A stretch of 64,000 nt of DNA from Chara braunii (taxonomy: Eukaryota; Streptophyta; Charophyceae; Charales; Characeae), in the NCBI GenBank assembly GCA_003427395.1, contig BFEA01000351.1, positions 1,426,041-1,490,040 of the forward strand. The letters run 5' to 3'. Below are positions 23,291-37,782 of the stretch, piece after piece; positions within the stretch are counted from its first letter, which is position 1, and every line of letters begins with the position of its first letter. The notes beneath the pieces were generated by a model. It worked only from the letters and a program-made list of their open reading frames with translations, was not told the origin of the DNA and searched no databases. The position numbers and the translations under genes were made by a program.

Positions 23291-25559
23291 TTCTAACCCT
23301 CCGGCCCTTGCGGTTAAAGCCTTTTTTTTTCTTTTTTTACTAACCCTCACCTGTTGTCATATTCGTCGTATCACTGCGCACAGTCACCTAGCAACCTTGG
23401 CCTTAATGGTTGAGAAATTTGCTTTACGGCGCCATGCCAAAAAAATTCTCACTTTTCTTTTTAGAGCATCCCTGGTACGGCAACTGGCGCCAGTATTATA
23501 TCAAATGCAAAATCATGAGCAAATAGCCTTGTAAGGGTGTGTGCTCCGACAGTTTTTCCGGACCCCATTAAGCGACGTCCCCATCGCTGGGGGATCTAAA
23601 TACAAACAAAGACCTTCTGACGCAACAAGTTGTCAAAATCCGATTTCCTGGATGAACTTGCTGTTTGAAGACCCTCACTGTCCCCTTTGGTGCGTCCATA
23701 GTGCCAGGATTTTAACCGGGGTCTCCCACGTATACAAAAATAATAATTCCCAAAAAAGTTGTTCCATATAAACCCAAGTGGGGATACTAAATCCGTACTA
23801 CAGTTATGGAGGTCACCAAGAAAGACAATGATAGTTTCTGCCCTCAACTTTAGACTTTATTTGTCAGGATTTCGTTGGGTGTCCGAGGAATTAGGAACCA
23901 AAATTGAACTCCACCCTTTGGACACGGGTTTTAACCTAAGTCAGATTTTACCGTCCCACCCGAAATCCAATGCGAGGAGATCGACAACCTTGGCCTCAAC
24001 CCACCACAGACGGTTGATCAGGCCGAAACTGCGGCCCACCACATTGTTATTTTAGCGATGGTTCCCATATTGGTTACGCAATATCGGGTAAAATCCTCCT
24101 ATCATTCTACACCTGACTCTTGATCCCTTCGATATCTAGCTGAACCAATTTCATCATTAAGGAGGCCCCCCCTCAGGTTTCAGTTCTATGCCGTAATCGA
24201 AAGGCCCGCTGCCTGGTTATACTTGGTCAGCAGCCCACACTGGGAGTTACGTCCCAAAGATGTTGATTTTTCACCATAGGCTTGGTAATTTTAAATCCCT
24301 CAGACTGACCTCCTAGAGTGGATGAACGATGATCATTTAAAATATATATATATGAAAAATAATTTAACCAAATAATCTTATCCCCTCGTCAGTTTGGATG
24401 AATGAACCTCTTTGAAAGTATATATGAAAAATTTTCACCAATAAGAACGATATATCATGATTGTCATATTGTCACTGAACGAGGGGCAATGTCAGAGTCA
24501 CTTAGTGGTCGTGTCTCCCAAACCTCGGTCAGAGGCTGAACAGACACACGTCTCGGGGATCTTCAACAGGAAAGCCAACCAAATATCCATGAAAAAAAGT
24601 GTAAAAGTATTTGTTTGAATCCTTGTCTTGTCAGAAGGCAGAAAACAAATCCATTCCATAACATATATTTCCCTGACTCGCAGGGTTTTTCAGATGTATC
24701 AAAATTTTGACTTTCTCACATCCTTCTTTTAGGTTCTTTTTAAAAATTAATCACATAGAACAAGACATGAAAAGACTGACAACAAAGCAAAACATTTTCA
24801 TAATATACAAATCACATGTCACTCTTGAACACCTAGGTGTTTTCCCAAGCATCCTAGTTCAAAACTGGATAGCATAATTTGCATACTCATAAAGGATACA
24901 CACCTCACCAATCAAAATCAGACACTTAACCAACCCAAATGTGAAAGTGAAAGTGCTCATTGGCGGTATACCCCATAGATAGAATCGAAATATGACTCTG
25001 GGAAAGAGAAAAATTTGGTCGAATATAAAATAAGAGGTTTTAAATAACCTTTCTTTTCGAAGTCTGAATATCAAGTTACATGCCTCTACTATCCTCAATT
25101 GTCAAGGTATAACTAGCGAGTCGGAAAAACATACAAGTGACAATAAAACTTCCTAGTTTTAATAAATAAGAAGAACGACGAACATACTCTATAATACTTC
25201 ATACACCCTATTTACTAAAGTATATTTTTGCATCTAAGGAGAAATAAATAATTACGTCACGGATCTTACCTCATTTCTCGACTACTAGAGTACAATATCT
25301 TATCTAAAGAAACGAAAATGGGAGATTCTTATCATAGAACTTAAAACAAAAAGATCAAAGTGTCGCTCATCCTTTTACTATCAAAGCAACCTCCAATGAT
25401 ATTTATATTTTCTTTTGACCCCGAAATATTATTTCACAAAAAACTTGGGTAAAATGACTTATAACGGGAAGGACGAGAACACGAACTTATCAGCATCTCT
25501 GACCTTTCTAACAATGGATACTAGCTTATCTCTTCTCTGACTTATCCTTTTGCCTACTT

Positions 25560-25960
25560 CGCGATAGCCACCTCAATTAGTCTTACTGGCCTCGCGAGCA
25601 TGTTTTAATGTCCTAGTGTCAGCTCGATACCAAGAGTAACCCAAAACGATGATGAGGAGTACATAGTTTCTTTCACAATTGCATTGTCCCTATCATCGTT
25701 GAAATCAGACACAATCCAAATAAATATGTCCTCATTCAAAGATACACCCTATCAGAAACTGATATATTTATTCTTCTTAACTAGCCTTGGCAAGGACGAC
25801 TTCACCCCGTCCTCTTTTTCAATAGGCGAGAGTATATTAGGATCTTTCCCCTAGCATATATCATTCTGACCTTCCTCAGTCATCCCTAGGTCATGCTCTC
25901 ACAGACAAACGTCTAGTAAGCACCTCTTACAGTATTTCCTTCCTACAACATTCTTCCTGA
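25560..25960 (-). pseudogene. Decayed copy of the internal-region ORF
   Basis: Read on the minus strand with its stops, this matches the protein at 9790-10380 along most of its length: a LLDVCL segment, SSLPRLVK, then WIVSDFNDDRDNAIV, SSSSFWV and MLARPVRL. Many differences are synonymous (Asp, Phe, Ile, Tyr, Gly and Leu codons), so the protein was under selection before decay. Several stops interrupt it; two of them replace tryptophan codons as TGA. It lies at the equivalent place in a different but related element family. Confidence 0.65.
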
Positions 25961-27717
25961 AAGGTAGTCTTCAAATGATACCTCACTATCATCGCTCATT
26001 TCCAATGTCTAAGACCATTCAAAAAACAGGTGATAATACTCTTGAGATAATAATGTACTTGCAATTTTTTAATATTGAATGTTATGAATTCATAATGATT
26101 GTGACCTATAGTAGGGATATATTGTCATAGTGATAACAATAATCAATAATTTTAATAGTTAAATAGTATTAGTAAGCGCAAAGCCAAGTTTGACTGGCAT
26201 ATGCGTGCATAGTGATGACGAGAACTTATGGTACTTGTTACGACAGGTAAGAGTAATATTGTGGTCAATGAATCCTTCAATGGTAAATACTTTTAGAGGT
26301 AAAAATAATAAAAATGCTACATTCTACTCCCTAGGCTTTGACATGAGTATATTGTGTCAAGGGGCAGTGTAATCCCCAAAAAGGGTTAACATCTCAGACT
26401 CTCGAGCCCCGCTCAAGGATCAAGCCCCACTGATTCATCCTTCGATTCCAATATTCATTCCTTGCAGACCCTCGTTCATTGGTAGACAACCCCATCATAC
26501 ACGTTTCAGAATCCATATCTCATCTCGTGCAGATGAACCCACTTGACACAAAGATAGTTGGGGCATCACCCCTGCTGCCTTGCGGCGGGTAGTAATCGCC
26601 TCCTTCACAGACCATAGTCTAACAAGGCTCAAATACTTTCCTCCTTCTTAATAGTAATGTAGTCACATCTCCTCAAAGGGTTAGGTGACAACACCCCACT
26701 ATGGACCAGGAACATAGTTCCGGCGTGGGTCTCACTACTACTTCTGAAGATAAGTTTATAGCTTCTTCAAACCATCTTTAAGGGAAATAAATAACTTTAG
26801 GATTGCAACTCCCCCAAGAGCATATTCTACACATTGACCTCCTCTTCAGAGAAACTCTTCTCCCAAGAAGTCAGTCACTTCATTCACCTCCAAACCCGCG
26901 TCGAACGTGGATTCTGCGTAGCACTTCTACTCTTTAATAGGAGAGCAAACCAACCATATAGGTTCGAGTGAAATCGATATAAATGGATAGTCATATTTGA
27001 TTAGTTCATAAGGATGGATTAAGGTGCACAGTTTTAAACAAATAAACTCAGACGGGTAACTCGACGAGCAACCATGAATAAAAAATGCATCAGATAGATA
27101 GTCTCATATGAATAATATTAAATATGTTGGACTCGAATAAACTTGGCATGAATGAATAAATTTACGTAGATAAGCTCAATGTATGGTCTTAAAATGCAGG
27201 AATTTAAGTGCTTAGATTCAGGCAGATGATCTTGGAGTAGTTGAGTTCTAGCAGATAGCCTCATACCTGAATTTAGTCAACAAGTTGAACATAAACAGGA
27301 TGATTCAACACTAAGCTCCTCACTTCCTTACTGACTGTACTCAGAACCAGGAGCCTTTGAATGCCCCTTACAGACGAAATCGACCTCTAAATTTCTCCCA
27401 CGGACGAACTCGACTTATATTGACTCTTTCCTAATACCGGACTTTAATTAAGAACCCACAGCAAATGAGGGTTCCTACCGACTCTACCTATATTTAGACC
27501 CCCTTGCACCCCTAGGTATGTCTTTCACTCATTGACATGTTACCAGAACTCTCCTTCCCATCTCTTGCTATAGCCGATTGATTAATATTTTTATTTATGA
27601 AGAGAAATTTGTGCCTATTCATGACAAAACCCCATAGGAATCGCCTCACACCTGTCTATATCGCTTATCCCTAAGGAGGAGCTAACACCTTTCCTCAACT
27701 CCCCTTTTTCTTCCCAG

Positions 27718-28227
27718 ATGGACACCCCCTTCGTTATGGGTATTGTTACTGACAAGGGAAGAAGTATAGAAATCATTGTGACCTATTCCGCCTCGAGGGT
27801 GTTTTTGTCTGATGACCTAGATAAGTACTAAATCATTACTTATCCTGGTCAAGCTTCGTGCTGGCGGGACGATATCTTTAAATGATCCCTTTGTACAATA
27901 AGTATGAAATCAACCCGCATAATTCTATCTGACATAGGAAGAATAGTGTCAGGGTGATACGTAACCGATGATCCGCAGGTGCAGCCTGAGACACTACGGG
28001 AGGGTCAAACACATGTGGCGGCGACGGAAGAGCGGATCAAGTTGGATGAGGAAGAACGGTCAACTACTGAAGCCGACGTGCCATAGAAGAAGAGGGAGAA
28101 GTATATTCCATTGGATAAGTACGAGGAGGCTGTTCGAACCGTGGGGGCGGAGCGCCGTAATGTTGTTCGTACTTATATGAAGGTCATCCTTTTAGGGGAC
28201 GGCGTGCGTTCGCGCAAGTCTTCTTGA
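27718..28227 (+). pseudogene. Possible captured coding fragments, unknown
   Basis: A 37-codon frame starts at ATG 27718 and reads MDTPFVMGIVTDKGRSI before a stop near 27830. Just before it are a branch-point-like GCTAAC, a pyrimidine tract and CAG, which together look like a 3' splice site. A second frame (27958-28227) is rich in Glu, Arg and Lys, includes EERIKLDEEER and YIPLDKYEEAVR, and is broken by a TAG at 28084. Both lie in the part of C that has no counterpart in B, antisense to the element. Capture of host exons would fit, but chance frames cannot be excluded. Confidence 0.3.
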
Positions 28228-28895
28228 TGTCGACGCAATCTCACCCCTTCCCACTTTTTCTCCTTTTCCTCTGCTTCCTCCCGCTCTTCTGTTTCCTTTA
28301 TCAAATCAATAGGTCTATCTGTAGCCTTTCCTTGTCATCCACCTCTTCCCCTTCCAGTTTCTGATCCGCGCGGCATGGCTGAATTTTTTTTTTATACCTA
28401 AGGAGTATCTTAGGTGCCTAAAATCGAGGCAAAGCTTAAGACTTAGGACACGTATGGCTGCGAGGACATGTCAAGAAGATGTTGTAGTATAGACTTTCTG
28501 CCTCCAATAAGGCTGAAGAGTCACAATCCGAAGGGATTATCGTAGGGAAAGACCCTCACTGTCGCGTCAAATTCTATTATATAGATCACGCTGTCCGCTA
28601 TGAATGTTTTTGTATGTTTCCTTAGCATACAAAAGGAACAAGTATCATCCAGCTACAGAAGTACAAATCAAAAGAAACTCATCGTGATGTTATGCAGGGT
28701 ATCTCAACTTGCACTCGTCGTGCCTCAAGGCATTTTCTTTCCACACAAGGCTTGTATCAACAAATTACTCTGATCCTCATTCCTACTACCTGGCGGAGGT
28801 TTGTGCCCTACTCTACCCTCTTACTTGTCGTTTTGCTAGGGCTTCAATTAACCAGACCCAAGTCCGTTCACATAGGACCCCGACAGGCAACCGAA

Positions 28896-28915
28896 GGTCC
28901 CCGACAACGACGCCA
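28896..28915 (-). other. Primer-binding site of element C
   Basis: The plus strand GGTCCCCGACAACGACGCCA, two spacer bases and then the LTR start TGTTGCGCG match the layout at 12537 and 52486. It is close to the 3' end of tRNA-Asp with a few differences (GACAACGACGCCA instead of GGCAACGGCGCCA). Confidence 0.8.
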
Positions 28916-31369
28916 CCTGTTGCGCGTGGTGGTCTCGCACCCCGCTGGGAGCGCTGAACCTCACAGTCGTGTCACGCAGGATTTATTTCTTGAAGAACCA
29001 CAAGTCACCACTCCGACCGTGCGCGCCGGCTATACCTCTCACGACACCCCACGACAGGTCGGGGAGCCGCGAGGTACAACTTACCTCTACCCGAGAGGTT
29101 GTCACCACCCTTAGGTAGGCGTATCCCTGCTAAGTTACCGGCCCACATGAGAAGGTTTTTACATGCCTTTGTAGAGGTAGGTCGGCCGAGGGCGTTTGCT
29201 CGATCGTTGTAGCATAAGATGACGTACGCGCGGTAAGACGCCCCGAACTGACCCGTTAGATATTCAGGTCAAACTTTTAAGAGACTGTCTATTTCTGCTA
29301 CTGTGTAATGTATTATTTTCTTGACAATTGTCAATCAAACTGTCTTTCTACCAAAGGGTGTCATATCTTTCTTATCAGGTTATGACTTAGCTGAACTTCA
29401 GAATAATATAGAAGTTAAGTTGGACATACGACGAATAGGGAAGTATTACCGCCGAGAACCTTTCCCACTTTTACAAGTGCTAAGTGTCCGAGGCTCTTCA
29501 ACAGACCAGGTGCAGTTCAATCCAAAATCATACATAAAACAGACCTGCATAAAATAATACAAATACAGTTCACATGCCATGCACTAACAGCGTGAACCAT
29601 CAACCATTGACCTTGTCCCTCACTTCCCAAACCATGCATGACAGCCTCGTCTTTCCTGAGATGTAAGCCCAACCCCCTCACATTTCTTCGAAGGACCATT
29701 GAGAGTGACTAGAACCATTTAGGCAATGGCCACAGGTGACAGTTTTACTGACCATAGGGTTTGACTTTCGAGGTGGGTATCAAATCAAAGGGGAAAAGTT
29801 GAATCGGTAACAACCGAGCTGTTATCGAGAGATAACAAAAATTTGGGACCTTTCTGTAGAACCCCTTCCTTGAAATGGAGTAGATAAACGGGGACCTACA
29901 CACACATAGGTCAACAAAGACTCAACACCCCCACTCGATTTCCCACTTATTGATATCTAAGGGTCAAACCCTTAGACATGGGTAGTGAGCTCTGGGATCG
30001 ACATCCCAGGTCATTCCTAGATTTACTTTCACAACCCTACCCTATATCGTCTGTCACTTTCTTCTTTCCCTCAAGGAGTCTCATGCCTGTGTCCTAAGTC
30101 GTCTTTAGGGAAACTCATGTTTACCCTACTCTCAGTTCTTTCATTCTCTCTCTATTGAAACAAGCACACCCCTTGGTGCTCATGTAATAAAATTTTAATT
30201 TTTTTGCCGTTGTGGACTCCTATCCGAAAGCCATGGACAACTATGAACTACCCGGTGGTTCTTACGTTTCTTTCTCCTGCGGTCGTAACTCCTTTTCCAC
30301 GTTTTTGAGACCTTGCTCCAACAGGAGCATTGGTCCTTTCTTTCTCTTCTATTTGTGTTAACCTCCTAAAGTAGGAGGTTGATTCAGAAATAAATCTCTT
30401 GCTACTTGATCAATACCAAACAATTTGTTAACCAAACAGTTAGTCGAGTAAGTCACACATGAGTATTTGATTCCCTGTTAAGTTTCACTCAATGTATACA
30501 TACGATCTGCTCAGAGTAACATGATAACTCACACATGAGCATCCTTCCTACAACAAATAGTTGAGGCTCCTACAGAAGCTCCCCACTACTTGCTTTAGGT
30601 ATCCTTCTAAAAGACCTGGATGTCAACGCCCTCCAAGAGGTTAATAACGATCTGCGTGAATAATAGGCGACCCGCACAAGAGCTCCCTACTATCACGTGA
30701 CAAGGTCCTCTTCCTGAGAGCATTAGGATGATCCTGACAAGGGTATCCTGTTGCCCTTCCGAAGCTAACCGACCCGAGACCAGTTTAGTTTGGACATAAA
30801 ACGAGTGTTTAGGGTATTCCTACATGAGCCCCCTTGTAAGTTATAGACAGACCCCAACAGAGGTCCTCCTACTACTTCCTTGGTTAGTGAGTAGACCATC
30901 CTTTAAACAAGTAACACTCCTACAGAAGCCTCCCTATTACCGGTCTGCTGGTCGAACTGCCCGAGGATCAATAAGATAGGAAAGAAAGAGTAGCAATGTG
31001 ATTTCCTACTATTCATCGGTTGTTAGACAACCTTAGACTTAAGCGTGTTAATAGGATGACCGGCCTAAAGTATCTAGTACACCTTGAGTAAGCGCACAGA
31101 CCAAACTTCCTTAGACGTTAATTAAGAAAGGAAGTTAGTACAAAAATTTCATGAGTTCACTTTTCACAACAAGCAGATCCTAGTTAACCAACTTGAAGGG
31201 GGTGAGGTAGCACACACAGGAGTACCGCCACCTTCTGATTATGCCAATTGTCCCAGCCTCAAAAGAGCAAGTGTCAAACCCATACATCTACCACCTTCGG
31301 AGACTGGTCCAGTAAGCTAACAGAGCGGCCCACACAAGAGTCTCCCTTTATTATCTATAAGTGTTAGAT

Positions 31370-32030
31370 GTTTCTCCCCTTCACGACGATAGTTGATCCG
31401 GTAAAGCAACTCACACATGAGTACCTCATTTAGTTCATAACTTAGTGTCAAACACCTTTGCCTGTCACGACGATAGTCAATTTGGCAGATCGTGAGGTAA
31501 CTCACACATGAGTACCTAATTTAGTTCATAAGTTTATTGTCAGATACCTCTTTCCGTCACGACGACAGTTATAGAGTTCCTAATTTAGTTAATAACTTAT
31601 TGTCAGATACCTCTTTCCCGTCACGACGACAGTCGTTACGGTAGAGAGTACCTAATTTAGCTCATACGTTACCGTCAGATAACCCTTCCCGTCACGACGA
31701 TAGTCGTTACGGTAGAGAGTACCTAATTTAGTTCATAAGTTATTGTCAAATACCTCTTTCCGTCACGACGGCAGTCGTCACGGTAGAGAATACCTAATNN
31801 NNNNNNNNNNNNNNNNNNNNNNNNNNNNNNNNNNNNNNNNNNNNNNNNNNNNNNNNNNNNNNNACCTAATTTAGTTCATAAGTTATTGTCAGATACCTCT
31901 TCCCGTCACAACGACACTCGTTACGGTAGAGAGTACCTAATTTAGTTCATAAGTTATTATTAGAACCCTCTTCCCGTCACGACGATAGTCGATCCTGTAG
32001 AAAGCAAGGTAACTCACAAATGAGTACCTA
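31370..32030. repeat. 71-bp tandem array with internal hairpin (copy in C 5' LTR)
   Basis: It has the same unit as at 16610-17225, with the same CCGTCACGAC...GTCGTTACGG inverted repeat. It holds the second assembly gap (31799-31863), so the two arrays cannot be compared for copy number. Confidence 0.85.
31799..31863. other. Assembly gap (65 N)
   Basis: A run of N inside the 71-bp array. Confidence 0.99.
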
Positions 32031-33225
32031 ATTGTCAACCCTTAGTCAAGTCAGCGCATACATAAGTAGCACGACGGCCCACACATGAACCTTCATCGCC
32101 CTACCTCGGTCTTCAAGTTCAATCAGTCTACGTTCCCTTCTTGGGTGATTGAGGTTCCTTTCCTTTCACCAGGCATGATTCTTATTCCAATCATATGTTT
32201 TTTTCCCTTTTGATTATCTTAGTCCTGAAGAATATACAAACAGTGTATCACACAACCGTATAGGCAGTCTAATAGAAGGGCGTAGCCTGTAAGGGTATAC
32301 GGGAAAGGGTTACGTGACACGTACCTCATGGTTTCCTGCCTCCAGAGTTCCTCCTGAACTTCGACAGAGCTTCTGCAATCGCCCTGTTTATCGACCATGT
32401 CTAATCTTTTGCAATTGAATGTCCGGAACTTAAAGTCCGACAAATCATGATCATCTCGGTATAAATCATTATCAGACACCTATAGTTGAAGAAGCAGGCG
32501 TCCGAGAGGACCAATCAAGGACAAGAATGGAGGAGGATGGAGGAGCTTGGCACCATCACATAGTGATAATGTCTCTCTCCTCTCCAATGCCCCTTACTTT
32601 CCTCATCCCCGGCCCCTGCTTAAGCCATGATGCTTCAAAAATGACAATAGTAAGACACTAAACAACCAAAATAATAATAATAATAATAAGTGAAATAATA
32701 ACGTCAATAAAGTAACAACGATAATAGTGGTCATTGATAATAATATCAAAAATAATAATAATAATAATAATAGTGGTAAATAGTAATAAAAATAAAAATA
32801 ACAATAATAATATTAGTGAAATTCCTGCCGCAACGACTTGTGCGAGGTGGTCTGCAGTGAGCTCGAGGACGAAGTGGCCAGAGAGACAAAGCTAGCCATA
32901 GCGATAGGATAGTGGCGGCCACACCCGCCGAAGCTGTAGTTGTGGTTCAGTGTGTGGGTGTGTATGAGTGTTCATGGAGACGCGTGTGGGATATCCAAGG
33001 TGATCCACTGTATGCGAACAGAGAGTTGTATGAGAGTTATATCGCCATAGCCATTGGAAGTGAACTCGTATCTGGGTTGCCATATCTCTGAGTTTTGAGT
33101 GGGCGCATGCCGCCAGTTTGCTGCGCTACTGTTTGCATGCATGTAAAGTGTGAATGAAAGCAAGTCTGATTTTACTACTACTACTACTACTACTACTACG
33201 ACTACTACTGCTACTACTACTACTA

Positions 33226-33262
<37 letters not shown>

Positions 33263-34040
33263 GCAGTAGCGAATTTCAGCAATCAAACAACATGATATAT
33301 ACAAGACCAGAAAGTCGTGACCTCGAACCAACAACAGAATGGAATTACGAGTTTCACCAAATAAGAAGACACCGAAAACTCAAATTCGACAGTGCTAGTA
33401 GATCTCATCATCATCAGCAATGAAAAACCAATGTTGATATCCTAACTGGCGCTCTGCGCCCACACTACAGATGGCAGATCCTATCAAGTCTATACTACAA
33501 TGTCGAATGATGTCGTCAACAACTTTCCCGAAGTACGAGCATTCAGCAACCAATGTCGCACGCTTCCAGCAACCTCGTTCCCCAACACACATATGCCATG
33601 TGCCCCCAAGGACCACTATGCGTCCTTATCCAGTTACAGGCAGGCAAGCCTGGCTATGGTTGCCCTCTGTCCCCTTGCCCACAACCTGTGTTTGTCTGAC
33701 TGCGTGTCTTATCTGTCTGTCAATCGTTGTCTGTCTGTCTGTTCGTCCCTCCGTCACTGTTTGTATGTTTGTCTGTCACCGTCTCTCCGTCTATTCGTAC
33801 CTGTCTGTCTCCGTCTTTTCTCTCTCACCGGGAACACGGCACACCGGCACAGTCCTCCACACCGCATAACACATCGAGACCACAACATGGGGGTCATGAC
33901 AGGCACACGTATGCATTCCAATAAGCCGGGCGAGTGATGGATCCGGCCTTGCGACGTCATTCGATGGATGCATCACACATCCCGCACGTTTCCATTCTCT
34001 CATAGGGTAAATAGAAGAGGCGGGGTCGAGCAATTCATTT

Positions 34041-34041
<1 letters not shown>

Positions 34042-34083
<42 letters not shown>

Positions 34084-34129
34084 CAATATTATTGACAATA
34101 ATATAATAATAGTAATAACATTAACACGA

Positions 34130-34189
<60 letters not shown>

Positions 34190-34194
34190 CAATG
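34042..34194. repeat. (AAT)n microsatellite, two blocks
   Basis: The counterpart of 20863-21118, with a much shorter first block. Confidence 0.95.
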
Positions 34195-34324
34195 TATTCT
34201 ACCCTTCTTCCTGGTTCGACTCATTTCGAATGGAAGTGTATAGTATTCAGGCTGGTCGCCAGACCGCAACAACCTCGACCAGCCGGCGACCAGGTGAGCC
34301 TTTTCTTTCTCTTTCTTCTCTCTC

Positions 34325-34529
<205 letters not shown>

Positions 34530-36949
34530 AGCAGCGTACATATCCATGTTCCACTGATAGATCCATTAGATTTCACTTATCCGATCGATGCTGGTTGCAT
34601 GAGATCAGCTGAGAGATCGGAGGCTCACCCGTCTCTCTCTCTCTTCCCGTCGCCGTCGTCGTCGTCAGCAGACAGCTCGACACTCTCTGCAACACGCTCC
34701 GTCATGACGTGAAGCATACCGAGACCACAACCTGGGAATGACGACAGTCTCAAGCCCATATTCCAACCGGTTGGGCGGATCGCAGCCAGCCTCACGACGC
34801 CCTCAGTTGGCACATCATGCACTCGAGAGGTTTCCACCCTCGCCAATGGTACATAGCGGATGCAGGCTCATTTTGAATCCCTTTCCCCTCCTCTCTTATT
34901 CCCCTTCTTCCTCTTTTTCCTCTTCTTCTACTCTTTCTCCACCTTTTTTCTTTGTGCGCCTCCCTTCTTCCTCACGTCCTCCTTTTTACTAAGTCGCGAC
35001 ACCTTTCAAACGAAACACGCCGTTGTTAGTGCGGACACTAAGATAACACCACAACTAAGCTGAAACCACTCTCCCCGAAACCTACGGGATGAGGGCGCCG
35101 AAGCTGAGAGCCGGTGATGAGCACCTTCTTCCATCACCTGCATACCTGGTATGTCACCTTCTTCGACAGCCTGGCCCGGTGAGTGCGCTCTTCCCCTCTC
35201 TTTTCTTCTCCTCCCCCCTCCTTCTTCTTTTCTTCTTCTTCTTCTTCTTCTTCTTCTTCTTCTTCTTCTACTTCTTCTCTTCTTCTTCCTTTTCTTCCTC
35301 CTCCTCCTCCTGTTCTTCTTCGTCTTCTTCTTACTCGCCTCCTTCTTCACTCGATAGCCCGTATTCGCCCCTCATTCCCCTTCTGCCCGTGCTCGCTTAT
35401 CTTCCCTTCGTGCACTTTCTGCCCACCTACGCTACCTCGGCTTGGCTCCCCCTTCCACTCTTTCCTGCGCCTTGTCTCCTGCGCCTTCGTGATGTCGCGC
35501 CGTAGGCCTTAGCGGGTCAGTTCGCTCGTGACATCGGCCAGCCCGTTGCGAGTTACTTAGACCGAATCTGCCCCGGTTTTGGAGGCATATTCACTTTAGT
35601 GAATGTATGAAAACAATAACAACAGGACCATAAAAGAAAACTAAGAAAAATAGAAGGAAACGAATCTAACTAACAACAAAAATAAAATGAAAGAAAAAAA
35701 ACGAAAAGAAAAGAAATCCAAATTGCTAACTACCCCGTCGTGCCAACTGTCACAACGGGGCCTAACAGTAACTAATCCCGTTTTTGAGGTCACGGGTTCA
35801 AGCCCCGCCAGCCTGACAGCGGAGTTAGATAAACTTGAGACCCTTATCAAAAGGAGCTTACTCAGAGGTCGGATGGACTTGATCCCTGGACCCTCTAATT
35901 TTCAATCTGCACTGAACCTACTGAGGTAGCTCCCACTTCGGGTAAAAGGGGAGCAACTCTAGCATATATATAGAAGTGGGGCTCATCCGGACTTATGGTT
36001 TGGGCCCATTTTCAAGTCTGTGTGTGTGTGCGCTTGCCAGTCTGCGTGTCTGTCCGCATGCTTGTCGGCTTGAGTGTGTGTGTGACCCTCAAGGGCACTT
36101 GGTTTATCCAAAGGCCGGAAGGGCTGACAGTTGACTGTGGCTGTGACATTGAGGGTTGCGGTAGGAAAAACACTCAAGTAGCGAGTATGCCGGTGCCATA
36201 CTAAGTAAGAGGTGGATGTGTCCGTACCTGAGTTAAGCAGAAGAAGACAAAACTTTGCATTTTTAGAAACCTTGTACAGGTAGTCGCCACTTGGTGTAGT
36301 GGCTGCACGTTCCCATAGGTTGTCCCGGCCTCATGGCCAGGACTTATATTATTCTTTCAGTCCGCTTTCGAGTTTACGGCGGTGCGATCCAAAGGTTCTC
36401 CCATACCGGTGGGTCCAACGCTCCTGGACTCGATCTAATTCGTTTTCCCCTTACTGCTTGAACCACTGATTGAGTTAGATTGTGGTCGACGCATCTCACA
36501 CGACCTCCTCTTGTTCTCTTCTAACCCTCCGACCCTTGCGGTCGTAGACTTTTAATTTTTTTTTTTACTAACCCTCACCTTTTGTCATATTCGTCGTATC
36601 ACTGCGCACGGTCACCTAGCAAACTCAGCCTCAATGGTCGAGAAATTTGTTTTACGGCGCCATGCCAAAAAAATTCCCACTTTTCTTTTCAGAGCGTCCC
36701 TGGTACGACAGCTGGCGCCAATATTGTATCAAATGCAAAATCATGAGCAAATACCCTTGTAAGGGTGTTTGCTCCGACAACGCACAAGGAATAATCTCCA
36801 TACCTTGTTCTTACATAAATCCTCCTAATAACCAAGCCTAAGTCTATCCCTGCGCATGTGCCCAAGAAAGCAGACATTTGGCATCATCTTCCCTACCCAG
36901 GGTGGATCGCCAGAATCGTCACCTGTCGAAATATAATATAACTCCTATA

Positions 36950-37560
36950 AATTAAGAAAATTTCGGCAGCGCTTCCCATAAGAAAAGTGTCATCGCCGAA
37001 TTTATACTAGCCTGAAAATCAAACTTTTGGGTTCCCAAAAGTCAAAATTTGTCTAACTTTATGAATTAGTAGAAATTTGGGCAGCACTTCCTTTAGAAAG
37101 GAAGACTTTCCAGATTTATACTAAGCTAAATATGAACCGAAACACAAAATCTGAGTCCTGTTAAGACAAAATTTAACCAACTCCTTAGATTCGTAGAAAT
37201 TTCGGCAGATCTTCCCGTAGAGAAAGTGCTATTCCAAGATTTATACAAAGCTAGGCTTATGATCTGAAATGACTTTAACTCTTCAAGACCCAATTTTGTC
37301 GAACTCCCTGAATTAGTAAAAATTTGGGCAGCATTCCCTTTAGAAAGTGAGTTTTTCCAGAGTTTTACTAAGCCAGAAAGTCAGAAAAAAACGGATCCTG
37401 GAAAAGACAAAGTTTGACTAACTCCTTGGTTTTGTAGAAATTTCAGCAGTGCTTCTCGTAGAAAAAGTGGCTTACCAAGATTTATACAAGACCAAGTATA
37501 AATAAAAGATCCCAGAAAATGCAGAAATTGATCTAAGTAAAAAAAACTTAGCTACGAAAA
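36950..37560. repeat. Degenerate ~120-bp tandem repeat
   Basis: AAATTTCGGCAG or AAATTTGGGCAG recurs near 36958, 37073, 37196, 37318 and 37437, each followed by a CTTCCCGTAGAAAAGTG-like phrase and a GATTTATACTAAGC-like phrase. The right LTR copy is at about 54300-54870. Confidence 0.75.
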
Positions 37561-37782
37561 TGCAGGAATTGAATCTAACTCCTATGGCTCTAGCACGTGG
37601 CGAGCAACTAAAGCAACTACCTATCAAACTAAAACTCAGACTAAGTAGTGGCATCATTCAGTCACATGCAGGCCAATCCGCAACAGTAAGTGCTCTCACC
37701 ATCCCCAAGTCAACTTAGCAAACAATAGTTCATAGTCTTTCAATGATTTATCCCCTTATACCCAGCTTACATAGGGAATAAA

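Larger units (their letters stand above)
23552..28917 (-). mobile_element. Element C internal region
   Basis: This 5.37-kb region reads right to left from the primer-binding site at 28896-28915. Near the left LTR and at about 26337-27500 it is recognisably homologous to the B internal region. A decayed copy of the internal ORF lies at 25560-25960. About 1.3 kb next to the primer site (27600-28880) has no match in B. No polymerase or integrase motif is visible. Beside the left LTR the minus strand reads GGGGTCCGGAAAAAC, which might be an eroded polypurine tract. From 23552 to 25560 I found nothing else. Confidence 0.8.
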
